DNA of 12,408 bases from Flavobacteriaceae bacterium (GCA_016649785.1 JAENXB010000067.1:1-12408); one strand, 5' to 3'. Positions 1 to 6,909 are shown, counted from the first letter of the stretch. Made by a program: numbers and translations. Notes: generated by a model from the sequence alone, not told the origin.

Positions 1-88
1 TCCGATCTTTAGTAATCCTGATTGCTATAGGATAGTGTCCCTCAAGATTTTTTCTTTTACGTAAGACTGCTTTAACTGTCGCCATCAT
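1..88 (-). CDS. Tyrosine recombinase (integrase), N-terminal fragment cut by window edge
   Basis: Only the first 28-29 codons are visible; the gene continues leftward off the window. The protein starts MMATVKAVLRKRKN and goes on through EGHYPIAIRITKDR. This resembles the N-terminal arm-binding domain of Bacteroidota tyrosine recombinases, the beta-strand domain that binds arm-type sites beside the attachment core. Two start codons are adjacent (88 and 85); the family usually begins MATVKAVLR, so 85 is likely. The gene lies about 160 bp from a displaced tRNA 3' end and points away from it, as expected for an integrase at the end of its own element. The catalytic domain is not visible, so activity cannot be judged. 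The family call rests on the N-terminal pattern and the context. Confidence 0.8.
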   Translation of the reverse strand, partial: MMATVKAVLRKRKNLEGHYPIAIRITKDR

Positions 89-103
89 AAATCATTAGAA
101 TTA

Positions 104-111
104 TAAAGATA
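104..111 (-). promoter_or_regulatory. Candidate -7 box for the integrase gene
   Basis: On the minus strand this reads TATCTTTA, seven of eight matches to the Bacteroidota -7 consensus TAnnTTTG, about 16-19 bp before the integrase start. No good -33 element is seen. The paired 11-bp repeats at 120-141 lie immediately upstream, so integrase bound there could affect its own transcription (inference). Confidence 0.35.
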
Positions 112-119
112 ACGAATTT

Positions 120-141
120 AGGTACAACATAGGTACAACAT
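120..141 (+). repeat. Two tandem 11-bp repeats, candidate integrase arm sites
   Basis: Two perfect back-to-back copies of AGGTACAACAT (120-130 and 131-141) lie between the integrase start and the tRNA-derived attachment core. Paired direct repeats next to the core are typical of the arm sites bound by the N-terminal domain of tyrosine recombinases. A second pair occurs at 338-359. The arm-site function is inferred from position and spacing. Confidence 0.6.
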
Positions 142-246
142 TTGTTGATTTTGTTTGATATTATTTGATTTCAATGAGTATGAAAGCACAGTAAAACCAT
201 TATATTTATCCATATTTGAGTAATATTGATGGGAGATGGTAAAATA

Positions 247-291
247 CTCATAACCCGAAGGTCGCTGGTTCGAGTCCAGTTCCCGCCACTA
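247..291 (+). other. Attachment site: displaced 3' half of an initiator-type tRNA-Met gene
   Basis: The sequence runs from the anticodon loop CTCATAA (CAT at 249-251) through the 3' anticodon-stem strand CCCGA, variable bases AGGTC, T-stem GCTGG with loop TTCGAGT and closing strand CCAGT, the acceptor strand TCCCGCC and an A discriminator at 288. CCA is not encoded. The CCC in the 3' anticodon strand is the hallmark of initiator tRNA. Upstream of 247 the sequence does not form a D-arm, 5' anticodon strand or 5' acceptor strand, so this is not a functional tRNA gene. A break exactly in the anticodon loop is a common crossover site for tyrosine recombinases. The intact tRNA-Met should lie at the far, left end of the element. 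Confidence 0.85.
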
Positions 292-293
292 GG

Positions 294-332
294 AAAAAAA
301 AGGCTTCACAGAAATGTGAGGCCTTTTTTTTT
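294..332 (+). terminator. Rho-independent terminator behind the tRNA fragment
   Basis: A run of A leads into GGCTTCACA, a GAAA tetraloop (311-314) and TGTGAGGCC, followed by nine T (324-332). The nine-base stem is complete apart from one T-G wobble, and flanking A and T runs can extend it. It starts a few bases after the tRNA end, so it is probably the original terminator of the tRNA gene moved along with its 3' half. The A tract makes it potentially bidirectional. Confidence 0.85.
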
Positions 333-337
333 GGAGC

Positions 338-359
338 AGGTACAACATAGGTACAGAAT
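338..359 (+). repeat. Second pair of 11-bp repeats beyond the tRNA terminator
   Basis: AGGTACAACAT (338-348) is followed by AGGTACAGAAT (349-359). The first 18 bases are identical, in the same orientation, to the start of the pair at 120-141. The two pairs lie on opposite sides of the attachment core and terminator. If these are integrase arm sites, this copy sits where host chromosome would be expected. It may therefore mark a second or former element in the same tRNA site (inference). Confidence 0.6.
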
Positions 360-554
360 AAAGCCATTTTCTTCGGCCTTATATCAGATACAATCAATTA
401 CGGATCAACTTTTATAAAAAGACCAGGAAAATTCTGCCTGAAAAACATCTTTACATTGATAATAAAAAACTTAATTTTAAAGTCATAAATGTTCTATGAT
501 AGTGGAACACCAGCAGTACTTGAATTATACTTCCTTTCAAAAACCAAAATAGAG

Positions 555-1211
555 ATGGAAAAAGCTGAAGATCTTTCGAAAGGCCTGAATTTCATCAGGT
601 TACCGATCAATATAGATTATGCCGTTGTAGAGACTTACCTGCGAAAAAAAATGATAGGCGAGACCATTTCTTCTGAAGCCGAAGACGGAAAGGTATCTAC
701 TTATGCCGAAATCCTTGATCTGTCCCTGGAAAAAAGTCAGAATGAAGGTTACGATCTGGCATTAGAACTGAAATTTAATACCCTGACTACTTTTTTCAGA
801 AATAAGGAAGGGAAAATCGTTCTGCATTTATCACTTGATTTTGATGAGGAAGAACAGCTGGTGAGCGTAAATAATTTCAAGTTGGAGGGGAATACCAAAA
901 ACTGGTTATTAAATAGATCCCTAGAGACTATGGTTAATACTTTTATGCACGGGAAAATAAAAAATAAAATGAAATTTGATTTCAGGCCTGAAATTGAAAA
1001 ACACCTGCGATCTATGAATGAAAAACTGGACAATCGGTTAGAAGTCGCTGAAGGCATATTTTTATTCGGCCGGCTGAACACTTTTAGAATTAGTGAAATA
1101 ATACCTCAGGCTTCTCAGTTTTTGGTTTTGGTCAATTTCGAGGGAAATACACTTTTGGATATTAAAAAAATAATTTCCCATCCCCAAATCAATCCTCAGG
1201 TTGACACTTAA
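555..1211 (+). CDS. DUF4403-like protein
   Basis: The 218-residue product begins MEKAEDLSKGLNFIRLPINI. It shows the pattern I associate with DUF4403: an opening LPINIDYAVVETYL strand-helix, alternating beta strands, and a helix-rich stretch rich in Lys and Asn (KIKNKMKFDF, then EKHLRSMNEKLDNRL). DUF4403 proteins are predicted lipid-binding-like folds without an assigned reaction. It is shorter than the usual two-lobed members, about one lobe. No signal peptide or membrane segment is visible. An in-frame ATG at 489 would add 22 residues that look unlike the family, so 555 is preferred. A weak -7 box (TAATTTTA) lies at 472-479. The gene is the first one beyond the tRNA terminator and converges on the cytochrome gene 22 bp away. 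The coding call is secure; the family is recognised by pattern only. Confidence 0.6.
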   Translation: MEKAEDLSKGLNFIRLPINIDYAVVETYLRKKMIGETISSEAEDGKVSTYAEILDLSLEKSQNEGYDLALELKFNTLTTFFRNKEGKIVLHLSLDFDEEEQLVSVNNFKLEGNTKNWLLNRSLETMVNTFMHGKIKNKMKFDFRPEIEKHLRSMNEKLDNRLEVAEGIFLFGRLNTFRISEIIPQASQFLVLVNFEGNTLLDIKKIISHPQINPQVDT

Positions 1212-1233
1212 ATAAATCACATTTTTTTAAGGT

Positions 1234-1851
1234 TTAAGGATTCTTGCCCGTTAAATATGAAGGCGGGATTGTGGCGGGCACCACATTATTTACCGGCTTA
1301 GTGCTTTGTAGATAATAAAAAATAGCTTTTAGATCCTCGTCTGTTATATTGGCGAAATTCTGCCAGGGCATTGGAGGTAAAAGTTCCCTTCCGTTTTCCA
1401 ATCCTTTAAATTTTCCCTTTTTAAGTGCAATTTTAAATTGTTCCAGCTTCCAGCTTCCAATTCCCGTATCGTCTGAGGTTAAATTTGCAGCAAAGGAAAC
1501 ACCCCACGGACCTACAAATGCGGTTAGATCCTCATTCATCAGCATCCAGCCCTTTTGCAGTGCATCAGTAGAAATTTCAGGAAGAACCCTTTCGGAAGGA
1601 TATCCGGAAAACATCAGTTCTTCAATGGCTTCAGGGCCTCTTTCTCCCATTCTTTTAGGAGAAAGGCAGTCGTGGCAGCCAATACTGTTTACAAGATATC
1701 CCCCGCGATTTATATAATCTTGTTCAGTAAACTCTTTTAATTCCGGAACCAGTACGTGTTTCTTTTCATTACAGCTAATTAAAAGCATAAAAATGGAAAT
1801 CAGGCTTACAGATAAAAATATTGATTTTAGGGAATTGGATCCTGGTATCAT
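1234..1851 (-). CDS. Lipoprotein c-type cytochrome with altered haem motif
   Basis: The 205-residue protein has a lipoprotein signal peptide (hydrophobic residues 11-26, lipobox LISC with Cys27), which predicts anchoring in the cell envelope facing the periplasm. The rest follows the plan of a small monohaem cytochrome c: RGGYLVNSIGCHDCLSPKRM near residues 49-68, then SFAANLTSDDTGIGSW, then PPMPWQNF, whose Met is the expected second axial haem ligand, then the helix ITDEDLKAIFYYLQS. The expected CxxCH at residues 59-63 reads C-H-D-C-L: codon 63 is CTT (Leu, 1663-1665) where CAT (His) would restore it. Without that His, normal covalent c-type haem handling would be impaired, so the protein may be non-functional, changed in ligation, or affected by a sequencing error. 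Homologues work as electron carriers or subunits of periplasmic dehydrogenases. No partner enzyme is adjacent. No strong promoter is visible upstream. Confidence 0.85.
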   Translation of the reverse strand: MIPGSNSLKSIFLSVSLISIFMLLISCNEKKHVLVPELKEFTEQDYINRGGYLVNSIGCHDCLSPKRMGERGPEAIEELMFSGYPSERVLPEISTDALQKGWMLMNEDLTAFVGPWGVSFAANLTSDDTGIGSWKLEQFKIALKKGKFKGLENGRELLPPMPWQNFANITDEDLKAIFYYLQSTKPVNNVVPATIPPSYLTGKNP

Positions 1852-2077
1852 AATGAGTTTAGTTTTAATTGTTAATTATGAACTAATCCAGGAACTAATT
1901 TTGGATCCTTAAAAATAACAGTCTCTTATTTATTTTCAAATAGGTGATTACCTCCTTTTCTAACTGATAAAAATTCAAAATAAATTTTAAATTTAGGTTG
2001 CAGTATTTTTTGGGAAATAGAAATGTCACAAATCAATAAATTACCGAAAATTTAAATGAGGTAGTTGCAAATAATGT
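1852..2077. other. AT-rich spacer with no recognised gene
   Basis: The spacer between the cytochrome start and the alcohol dehydrogenase remnant holds no convincing reading frame on either strand, no hairpin with a T tract and no tRNA. A ribosome-binding-site-like AAGGAGGTAA lies on the minus strand at 1948-1957 but leads only to a frame of about 14 codons. The region presumably contains the cytochrome promoter, but I see no clear TAnnTTTG box. Confidence 0.5.
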
Positions 2078-2272
2078 TTAAAACACGATCACTTTAGCGC
2101 CCCGAATTTTTTGGGACTTCAATTCCTGAAGGGCAATATTGGCATCTTTCAGTTTAAATTCCTTTACCTCGGGTTTAATTCCTGCCCTGTCCGCTAATTT
2201 TAAAAATTCAGATACATCCCGGGAGGTGACATTGGCAACGGTTTTAAGTTCTTTTTCCAGCCAGAGATGGAG
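2078..2272 (-). pseudogene. C-terminal remnant of a zinc-dependent alcohol dehydrogenase
   Basis: The minus strand encodes about 62 residues, from HLWLEKELKTVANVTSRDV to the C-terminus KSQKIRGAKVIVF and a TAA stop. This matches the end of the medium-chain zinc alcohol dehydrogenase family, where (R/K)EL-SVANVTR-D-EFL, then P-V--F-L--AN-AL--LK, then IRGAKV is standard. Full-length members have about 330-340 residues; the catalytic zinc site and the Rossmann glycine motif are absent. Upstream the frame passes directly into the terminator of the next operon at 2308-2350, with no start, promoter or N-terminal part. It is a decayed or truncated gene, probably left by a deletion or rearrangement. 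Confidence 0.75.
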
Positions 2273-2307
2273 GAGGAAGGATTTAATTGATAATTGATCC
2301 GGGGAAT

Positions 2308-2350
2308 AAAAAAATCCCGGAAGCTTTATTTAATGGAGGCTTCCGGGATT
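2308..2350 (-). terminator. Strong rho-independent terminator of the SulP operon
   Basis: A perfect 12-bp inverted repeat, AATCCCGGAAGC (2313-2324) and GCTTCCGGGATT (2339-2350), encloses a 14-nt loop. On the minus strand it is followed by an uninterrupted T run (A at 2308-2314 on the plus strand). It lies 28 bp after the stop of the 475-residue gene and so ends the leftward operon. Confidence 0.93.
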
Positions 2351-2378
2351 GTATTTTTGTTAAAATAAGAAATTCAGT

Positions 2379-3806
2379 TTATTGCCTGAATAATTTTTTT
2401 TCCTTAATTATCGCTGTAGCAGTTTCGGGCAACATATTTTCCCATCCCGATTCTCCTTCAACTATCATTTGAAGTACTTTTTTGGCATGAATATCTATAA
2501 TTTCAGGGTCATAATCGGCAATGTCAACTATCCGGCCATTTTTCTTAAAGAATTGGTACAATTCTATCACCCTGGGATGTAATTCCAAATTTTCGCTGGT
2601 GGTTATCTTTCCGGTTTCAGGATCTTTACTGGGGTATAAATAAATTTTGAGGTTTTTAAAGAACAGCTTCCCAAAGGCTTCCAATATTCCCCCGCTTAAA
2701 TGCCGGTAATATTTTTCGTCAAAAATGTCTATCAGGGTTTTAATTCCCATGGTTAGGCCCATTCTTTCTTTTGTATGCTGTGAAAAATATTCAACTACCT
2801 TATAATATTCCTGGAAATTCGAGATCATGACCGTTTGTCCTAATGAACACAATAAATCTGCCCGGGCCATGAAATCCTTTTCATCAATTTCCCCTTCGGT
2901 TTTTAAATTTGAGAGGGTGATTTCAAAGATGACTACTGTATTATCCTTGTCTACCTTTTTTTCGTTTAAAAATAATTCGAGGGATTTCTCGTACATGCTT
3001 ATATTCACCTTGGTCACCGGCCTGAAACTTCCGCGCAGGGTCAAAATATTTTTTTTATAAAGCAAGCTGGCCGGAAGAATATTGTTGCCGTCCGATCCAA
3101 ACATAATGGCTTCGGTCATTCCATTTTTAACCAGTTGCAAGCTCATCAAACGGTTGTCTATATTTTCAAATAGAGGCCCGGTAAAGTTAATGGTGTCAAT
3201 TTCAATTTGATCCAGACTTATGTTATCGTAGAGTTGCTTAAGAAGTATTTTGGAATCGTCATAATGATAATAGGCGCCATAAATTAAATTCACCCCCAGG
3301 ATGCCCAGGGTTAATTGTTGATGGATAGCGGAATTCTCGTGAAACTGGATGTGGAGAATAATTTCACTGTATTCTTCTTTTGGTTTGGATTGAAACCTGA
3401 TTCCCAACCATCCATGACCTTTGTATTTTTTCGCAAAATCTATGGTTGCAACCGTATTGGCATAGCTAAAGAACATTTTATCGGGATGTTTCTCCCTGGA
3501 AATACGCTCTTCAAGCAGCCTTGTTTCAAGAGAAAGCATGCTTCTTAAACGGGACAGGGTCACATATCTTCCGTCCGGCTCCACACCATAGATAGCATCG
3601 CTATAATCCTTGTCATAGGCACTCAATGTTTTTGCAATGGTACCAGAGGGATCGCCGGTCTGGAAAAAGTTTCGGACCGTTTCCTGCCCGGCGCCTATTT
3701 CGGCGAAGGAGCCATAGACATTTTCATTGAGATTAATTCGCTGGGTTTTATATTCAACAGAATTTATTTCTTCAAATTCCTGATCTCCTTTAATTGTAAT
3801 TGGCAT
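2379..3806 (-). CDS. Conserved 475-residue protein of unknown function, downstream of SulP
   Basis: A clearly coding, soluble-looking protein with no signal peptide or membrane segment. I recognise it as a conserved family also present outside Bacteroidota but know no proven function. From memory, homologues sometimes carry a nicotinate-nucleotide adenylyltransferase label. I see no GxFxPxHxGH or ISSTxxR motif of those enzymes, so I do not adopt it. The most conserved-looking parts are the N-terminal stretches RINLNENVYGSFAEIGAGQE (23-42) and SGTIAKTLSAYDKDYSDAIYG (54-74, residue I73 omitted from neither), FFSYANTVATIDFAKKYKGH (112-131) and QQLTLGILGVNLIYGAYY (163-180). It starts 40 bp after the SulP stop on the same strand and is followed by a strong terminator, so it is probably the second gene of that operon. 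A role connected with SulP transport is inferred from this linkage alone. Confidence 0.8.
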   Translation of the reverse strand: MPITIKGDQEFEEINSVEYKTQRINLNENVYGSFAEIGAGQETVRNFFQTGDPSGTIAKTLSAYDKDYSDAIYGVEPDGRYVTLSRLRSMLSLETRLLEERISREKHPDKMFFSYANTVATIDFAKKYKGHGWLGIRFQSKPKEEYSEIILHIQFHENSAIHQQLTLGILGVNLIYGAYYHYDDSKILLKQLYDNISLDQIEIDTINFTGPLFENIDNRLMSLQLVKNGMTEAIMFGSDGNNILPASLLYKKNILTLRGSFRPVTKVNISMYEKSLELFLNEKKVDKDNTVVIFEITLSNLKTEGEIDEKDFMARADLLCSLGQTVMISNFQEYYKVVEYFSQHTKERMGLTMGIKTLIDIFDEKYYRHLSGGILEAFGKLFFKNLKIYLYPSKDPETGKITTSENLELHPRVIELYQFFKKNGRIVDIADYDPEIIDIHAKKVLQMIVEGESGWENMLPETATAIIKEKKLFRQ

Positions 3807-3846
3807 AGCTTTCCGGTTCTGCTTTGATATTACAAATTTAAGAATT

Positions 3847-5388
3847 TTAAAACCTATTTACAGCAACTTTATAGGTGGGATCTTCCAAAATATTTACGTC
3901 TATAATGGAGTCGGCATTTTTCAATAACACCCGGCAATCACTGCTTAAATGTTTTAAATGCAGTTTTTTTCCTTGCCTGTGATAGCGTTCGGTAAGTTTG
4001 TTAACTGCTTCAATTCCGGACATATCTACTATCCTGCTTTCAGAAAAATCTATGATCACTTCTTCAGGATCGTTTAAAACATCAAATTTTTCATTAAAAG
4101 CATGTACAGACCCAAAGAAAAGCGGACCGTATATCTCGTAGTGTTTAACCCCTTCTGCATCAACACTTTTTCTCGCTCTAATCATTTTGGCATTGTCCCA
4201 GGCAAAAACCAAAGCGGAAATAATTACACCAACTAAAACTGCTAAAGCAAGGTTGTGTAATACAACGGTAACTAAAGTCACTAAAACCATCACCAGTACA
4301 TCCGATTTCGGCATTCTTTTAAAGGTCCGCAGGGAGGCCCATTCAAAGGTTCCAAAAGCAACCATTATCATCAGTCCCGTAAGAGCTGCCATAGGGAGTT
4401 TTTCAATTAAGTCGGCACCGAACATTATAAAGATCAATAAACTTACCGCAGCTACAATCCCGGATAATCTTGCCCGTGCTCCGGAAGAAACATTGATCAA
4501 ACTTTGACCCAACATGGCGCAACCGCCCATCCCTGAGAAAAACCCGGATAATATATTGGCAGTTCCCTGGGCAACGCATTCTTTATTTCCACGACCGCGG
4601 GTTTCAGTAATTTCATCTATAATATTTAATGTCAGTAAACTTTCAATAAGCCCAACTCCAGCCATAATAGCGGCATAAGGGAAAATAAGGGCGATAGATT
4701 CCCAGGTGAACGGAACCATTGGAATATGAAAGGGAGGAAAACCACCGTTGATGGATGCAATATCCCCTACGGTTTTAGTATCAATTGCAAAGAATATCAC
4801 GATCCCGAAAATCACCAATATCGCGACTAAAGGAGCGGGGATTGCCTTGGTGAGTTTTGGCAGGCCCCAAATAATAAGCATCGTTGTCAATACCAAACCT
4901 ATTAAAATGTAAAGCGATTCTCCGGTCATCCATACCAGTTCGCCTGCTTCGTTTACTGATTTAAACTGATCCAGTTGCGACATAAAAATAATGATCGCCA
5001 ATCCGTTTACAAATCCGAAGATCACCGAGTGTGGCACCAGCCGGATCAATTTTCCCAGTCGCAATATTCCCGCGAGTATTTGTATAAGTCCGGCTAAAAT
5101 TACAGTCGCAAAAATATACTCGGGCCCGTGAGAAATGGACAATGCAACAATAACAACCGCAACAGCTCCCGTAGCACCCGAGATCATTCCCGGACGGCCA
5201 CCAAAAACAGCAGTGACCAAACCCATTACGAAGGCGGCATACAATCCGGTTAACGGGGAAAGTCCCGCAATAAGTGCAAAAGCCACGGCTTCAGGAATTA
5301 ACGCTAATGCAACTGTTAAACCAGACAGGACCTCAGTCTTGTAATTCACTTTTTGTGAAAAGTCAAATAGATTGAAGAATTTATTCAT
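3847..5388 (-). CDS. SulP-family inorganic anion transporter with STAS domain
   Basis: The 513-residue inner-membrane protein belongs to the SulP (SLC26) family, whose bacterial members move sulfate, bicarbonate or other anions, often with sodium or protons. Residues 20-400 are a series of hydrophobic segments with family signatures: the early ALIPEAVAFALIAGLSP (about 29-45), GLYAAFVMGLVTAVFGGRPG, and the NKECVAQGTANILSGFFSGM block (268-287) leading to GARARLSG. Residues about 415-505 form a cytoplasmic STAS domain with a strand-loop of type VIIDFSES and VDMSGIEAV. The length is normal for BicA-like or sulfate-type members. The substrate cannot be assigned: no carbonic anhydrase or sulfate-assimilation gene is adjacent. 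The gene is the first of a leftward pair, with a promoter at 5535-5542. Confidence 0.93.
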   Translation of the reverse strand: MNKFFNLFDFSQKVNYKTEVLSGLTVALALIPEAVAFALIAGLSPLTGLYAAFVMGLVTAVFGGRPGMISGATGAVAVVIVALSISHGPEYIFATVILAGLIQILAGILRLGKLIRLVPHSVIFGFVNGLAIIIFMSQLDQFKSVNEAGELVWMTGESLYILIGLVLTTMLIIWGLPKLTKAIPAPLVAILVIFGIVIFFAIDTKTVGDIASINGGFPPFHIPMVPFTWESIALIFPYAAIMAGVGLIESLLTLNIIDEITETRGRGNKECVAQGTANILSGFFSGMGGCAMLGQSLINVSSGARARLSGIVAAVSLLIFIMFGADLIEKLPMAALTGLMIMVAFGTFEWASLRTFKRMPKSDVLVMVLVTLVTVVLHNLALAVLVGVIISALVFAWDNAKMIRARKSVDAEGVKHYEIYGPLFFGSVHAFNEKFDVLNDPEEVIIDFSESRIVDMSGIEAVNKLTERYHRQGKKLHLKHLSSDCRVLLKNADSIIDVNILEDPTYKVAVNRF

Positions 5389-5531
5389 TTAAAAATATTT
5401 AATAATTTTTTGCAGGCCAATTTCTGCCTATATAAAAGTGAACTATAAAAAGTTGGAAAACTGCATTTGAACTCTTAGGGTGGGGTAACAGGGGATGAAT
5501 ATAATGTAAACCGGACTTTTTTCATAAGAGT
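5389..5531 (-). other. Predicted 5' leader of the SulP operon with alternative pairings
   Basis: If the TACTTTTG box at 5535-5542 is used, transcription starts near 5531 and leaves a leader of about 140 nt. The 5' segment ACTCTTA (plus-strand complement 5525-5531) can pair perfectly over 7 bp with TAAGAGT (5471-5477). Part of it can instead fold locally with AGTCCGG (5511-5517) through a one-base bulge. The two foldings exclude each other. No known riboswitch class is recognised and no terminator is seen, so a regulatory role is speculative. Confidence 0.3.
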
Positions 5532-5534
5532 CGG

Positions 5535-5542
5535 CAAAAGTA
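5535..5542 (-). promoter_or_regulatory. -7 box of the SulP operon promoter
   Basis: The minus strand reads TACTTTTG, a full match to the Bacteroidota TAnnTTTG -7 consensus recognised by the primary sigma factor. No clear TTG at the usual 19-21 bp upstream spacing is seen, which lowers confidence. It is the only full match in the spacer upstream of the SulP start. Confidence 0.5.
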
Positions 5543-5602
5543 ATCAAATAATTTGGATAACTATTCTATTTGTTTGTTGTTCGTTTTGAAGGTGTTATAC
5601 TG

Positions 5603-5635
5603 AATTTTGAATTTCAATGCTCTGAATTCAAAATT
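5603..5635 (-). repeat. AT-rich inverted repeat downstream of cfa
   Basis: AATTTTGAATT (5603-5613) and AATTCAAAATT (5625-5635) are perfect 11-bp arms around an 11-nt loop, 43 bp past the cfa stop. There is no T run on the minus strand after the stem, so it is at best a weak terminator or a 3'-end stabilising hairpin. Confidence 0.4.
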
Positions 5636-5678
5636 GAAGGCAGTATTATGGATAAATTAATTTTTCTGTCTAAAACGC

Positions 5679-6839
5679 TCATTTTTGCAATATTTCAGGC
5701 TGCCAATTATTTTTTCTGGAAATCTCACGTATGGATTTATAGGGATTCAGATTTTCCCGTTTGGAGATAACCACCTGCCATAAGTTGAGCCTTTTCGATC
5801 TAAAAGCGGCAGCGCAGGAACTCAGATAAAAGCGCCACATCCGATAAAATTTTTCAGAATAGTTTGTTTTTATGCAACCCCAGTTTTTGACAAAATTTTC
5901 CTGCCATGCCATAAGAGTCGTGTCGTAATCCAATCCGAAATTGTGCCAGTCTTCCATTACAAATTTGCCTTCCATGGCTTTTACTATTTGGGCAGCGGAA
6001 GGGATCAAACCCTCCGGAAAGATATATTTGTCGATCCAGGGATCGTTTGTATGAACGGTTTCATTTCCGCCTATAAAATGAAGTAAACACCATCCATCGG
6101 TTTTAAGGTTGCGTTTTACGGATTCCATAAAGAGGCCATAATTTTTATAACCTACATGCTCCAGCATTCCTATAGAAACAATCCTGTCAAACTCTTCATT
6201 GACATCCCTGTAATCCTGAAACCTGATCTCTACCGGTAAGCCCTTGCAGCGTTGTTTGGCCAATTTTTCCTGTTCTTCGGAAATCGTGATCCCTACCACT
6301 TCTACCTGATGGTACCTGGCCGCATAATATGCAAAACCGCCCCATCCGCAGCCAATATCCAGTATTCGCTGACCTTTCTTCAATTTCAATTTTTGGCAAA
6401 TAAGTTCCAGTTTATCCTCCTGTGCCCGGGTTAGATTATCGGCATTTTCCCAATATCCACAGGAATACATCATCAAGGGATCCAACATGATGCAGTAGAG
6501 ATCGTTTCCCTTATTGTAGTGAGCGTCAATAGATTTCAGGGATTTTGATTTTGATTGCCGGTTAAAGAGCTTCGCCTTTAAAACCAATAAAATAAAAGCT
6601 ATGTCTTTGGAAACTTTTTGCTCTATGCCCGCCTGGAACAATTTGTACAAGAACACGTCCGGTTGTTCGCAATCCCACCAGCCTTCCATATAAGATTCTC
6701 CCAAACCTAAGGATCCCTGTTGTAATACCCTCCGGTAAAATTTTGGATTGTTTACCTGGATGTCCCAGGGATTGGAGCCATTTATCCGGATATCTGTGTC
6801 TGAAAACAATTTTTCGAAAGCCGATTTATATTTGCTCAT
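5679..6839 (-). CDS. cfa: Cyclopropane-fatty-acyl-phospholipid synthase
   Basis: The 386-residue enzyme transfers a methylene group from S-adenosylmethionine to the double bond of unsaturated acyl chains in membrane phospholipids. Its length is close to E. coli Cfa (382). An N-terminal domain of about 100 residues contains GLGESYMEGWWDCE (45-58). The SAM-dependent methyltransferase core starts at DAHYNKGNDLY, and DIGCGWGG (161-168) is the SAM-binding loop. The counterparts of the E. coli bicarbonate-site and catalytic residues are all present: Cys127 in YSCGYW, Glu227 in MLEHVG, His254 in LLHFIGG and Tyr338 in FYLSSCAAAFRSK. It lies alone on the minus strand, divergent from era. Without the phylogenetic neighbours sometimes found with it, an alternative methyltransferase role on lipids cannot be excluded, but the conserved residues favour classical Cfa. 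Confidence 0.93.
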   Translation of the reverse strand: MSKYKSAFEKLFSDTDIRINGSNPWDIQVNNPKFYRRVLQQGSLGLGESYMEGWWDCEQPDVFLYKLFQAGIEQKVSKDIAFILLVLKAKLFNRQSKSKSLKSIDAHYNKGNDLYCIMLDPLMMYSCGYWENADNLTRAQEDKLELICQKLKLKKGQRILDIGCGWGGFAYYAARYHQVEVVGITISEEQEKLAKQRCKGLPVEIRFQDYRDVNEEFDRIVSIGMLEHVGYKNYGLFMESVKRNLKTDGWCLLHFIGGNETVHTNDPWIDKYIFPEGLIPSAAQIVKAMEGKFVMEDWHNFGLDYDTTLMAWQENFVKNWGCIKTNYSEKFYRMWRFYLSSCAAAFRSKRLNLWQVVISKRENLNPYKSIREISRKNNWQPEILQK

Positions 6840-6909
6840 AATAAATTTTTTTAAAATTTTTGAATACCTAAAATTTTAAAGACCCGCTTAAGCCTATTGC
6901 GGTGGGGAG

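Noticed and set aside
226..417. An open frame of 63 codons across the tRNA fragment and terminator
   Set aside because: It translates the tRNA half and the hairpin; the frame is incidental and has no family resemblance.
1948..1957. AAGGAGGTAA on the minus strand, a near-perfect ribosome binding site and complement of the 16S rRNA tail
   Set aside because: It leads only to a TTG-started frame of about 14 codons, and Bacteroidota genes seldom use such sites. Probably chance, and no rRNA flanks it.
2379..3806. Nicotinate-nucleotide adenylyltransferase as the function of the 475-residue protein
   Set aside because: The nucleotidyltransferase motifs (HxGH-type and ISSTxxR) are not present; the name would be transferred annotation only.
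5469..5494. Possible G-quadruplex in the plus-strand G runs upstream of the SulP gene
   Set aside because: Only three runs of three or more G are present; a stable four-tract quadruplex is not supported.
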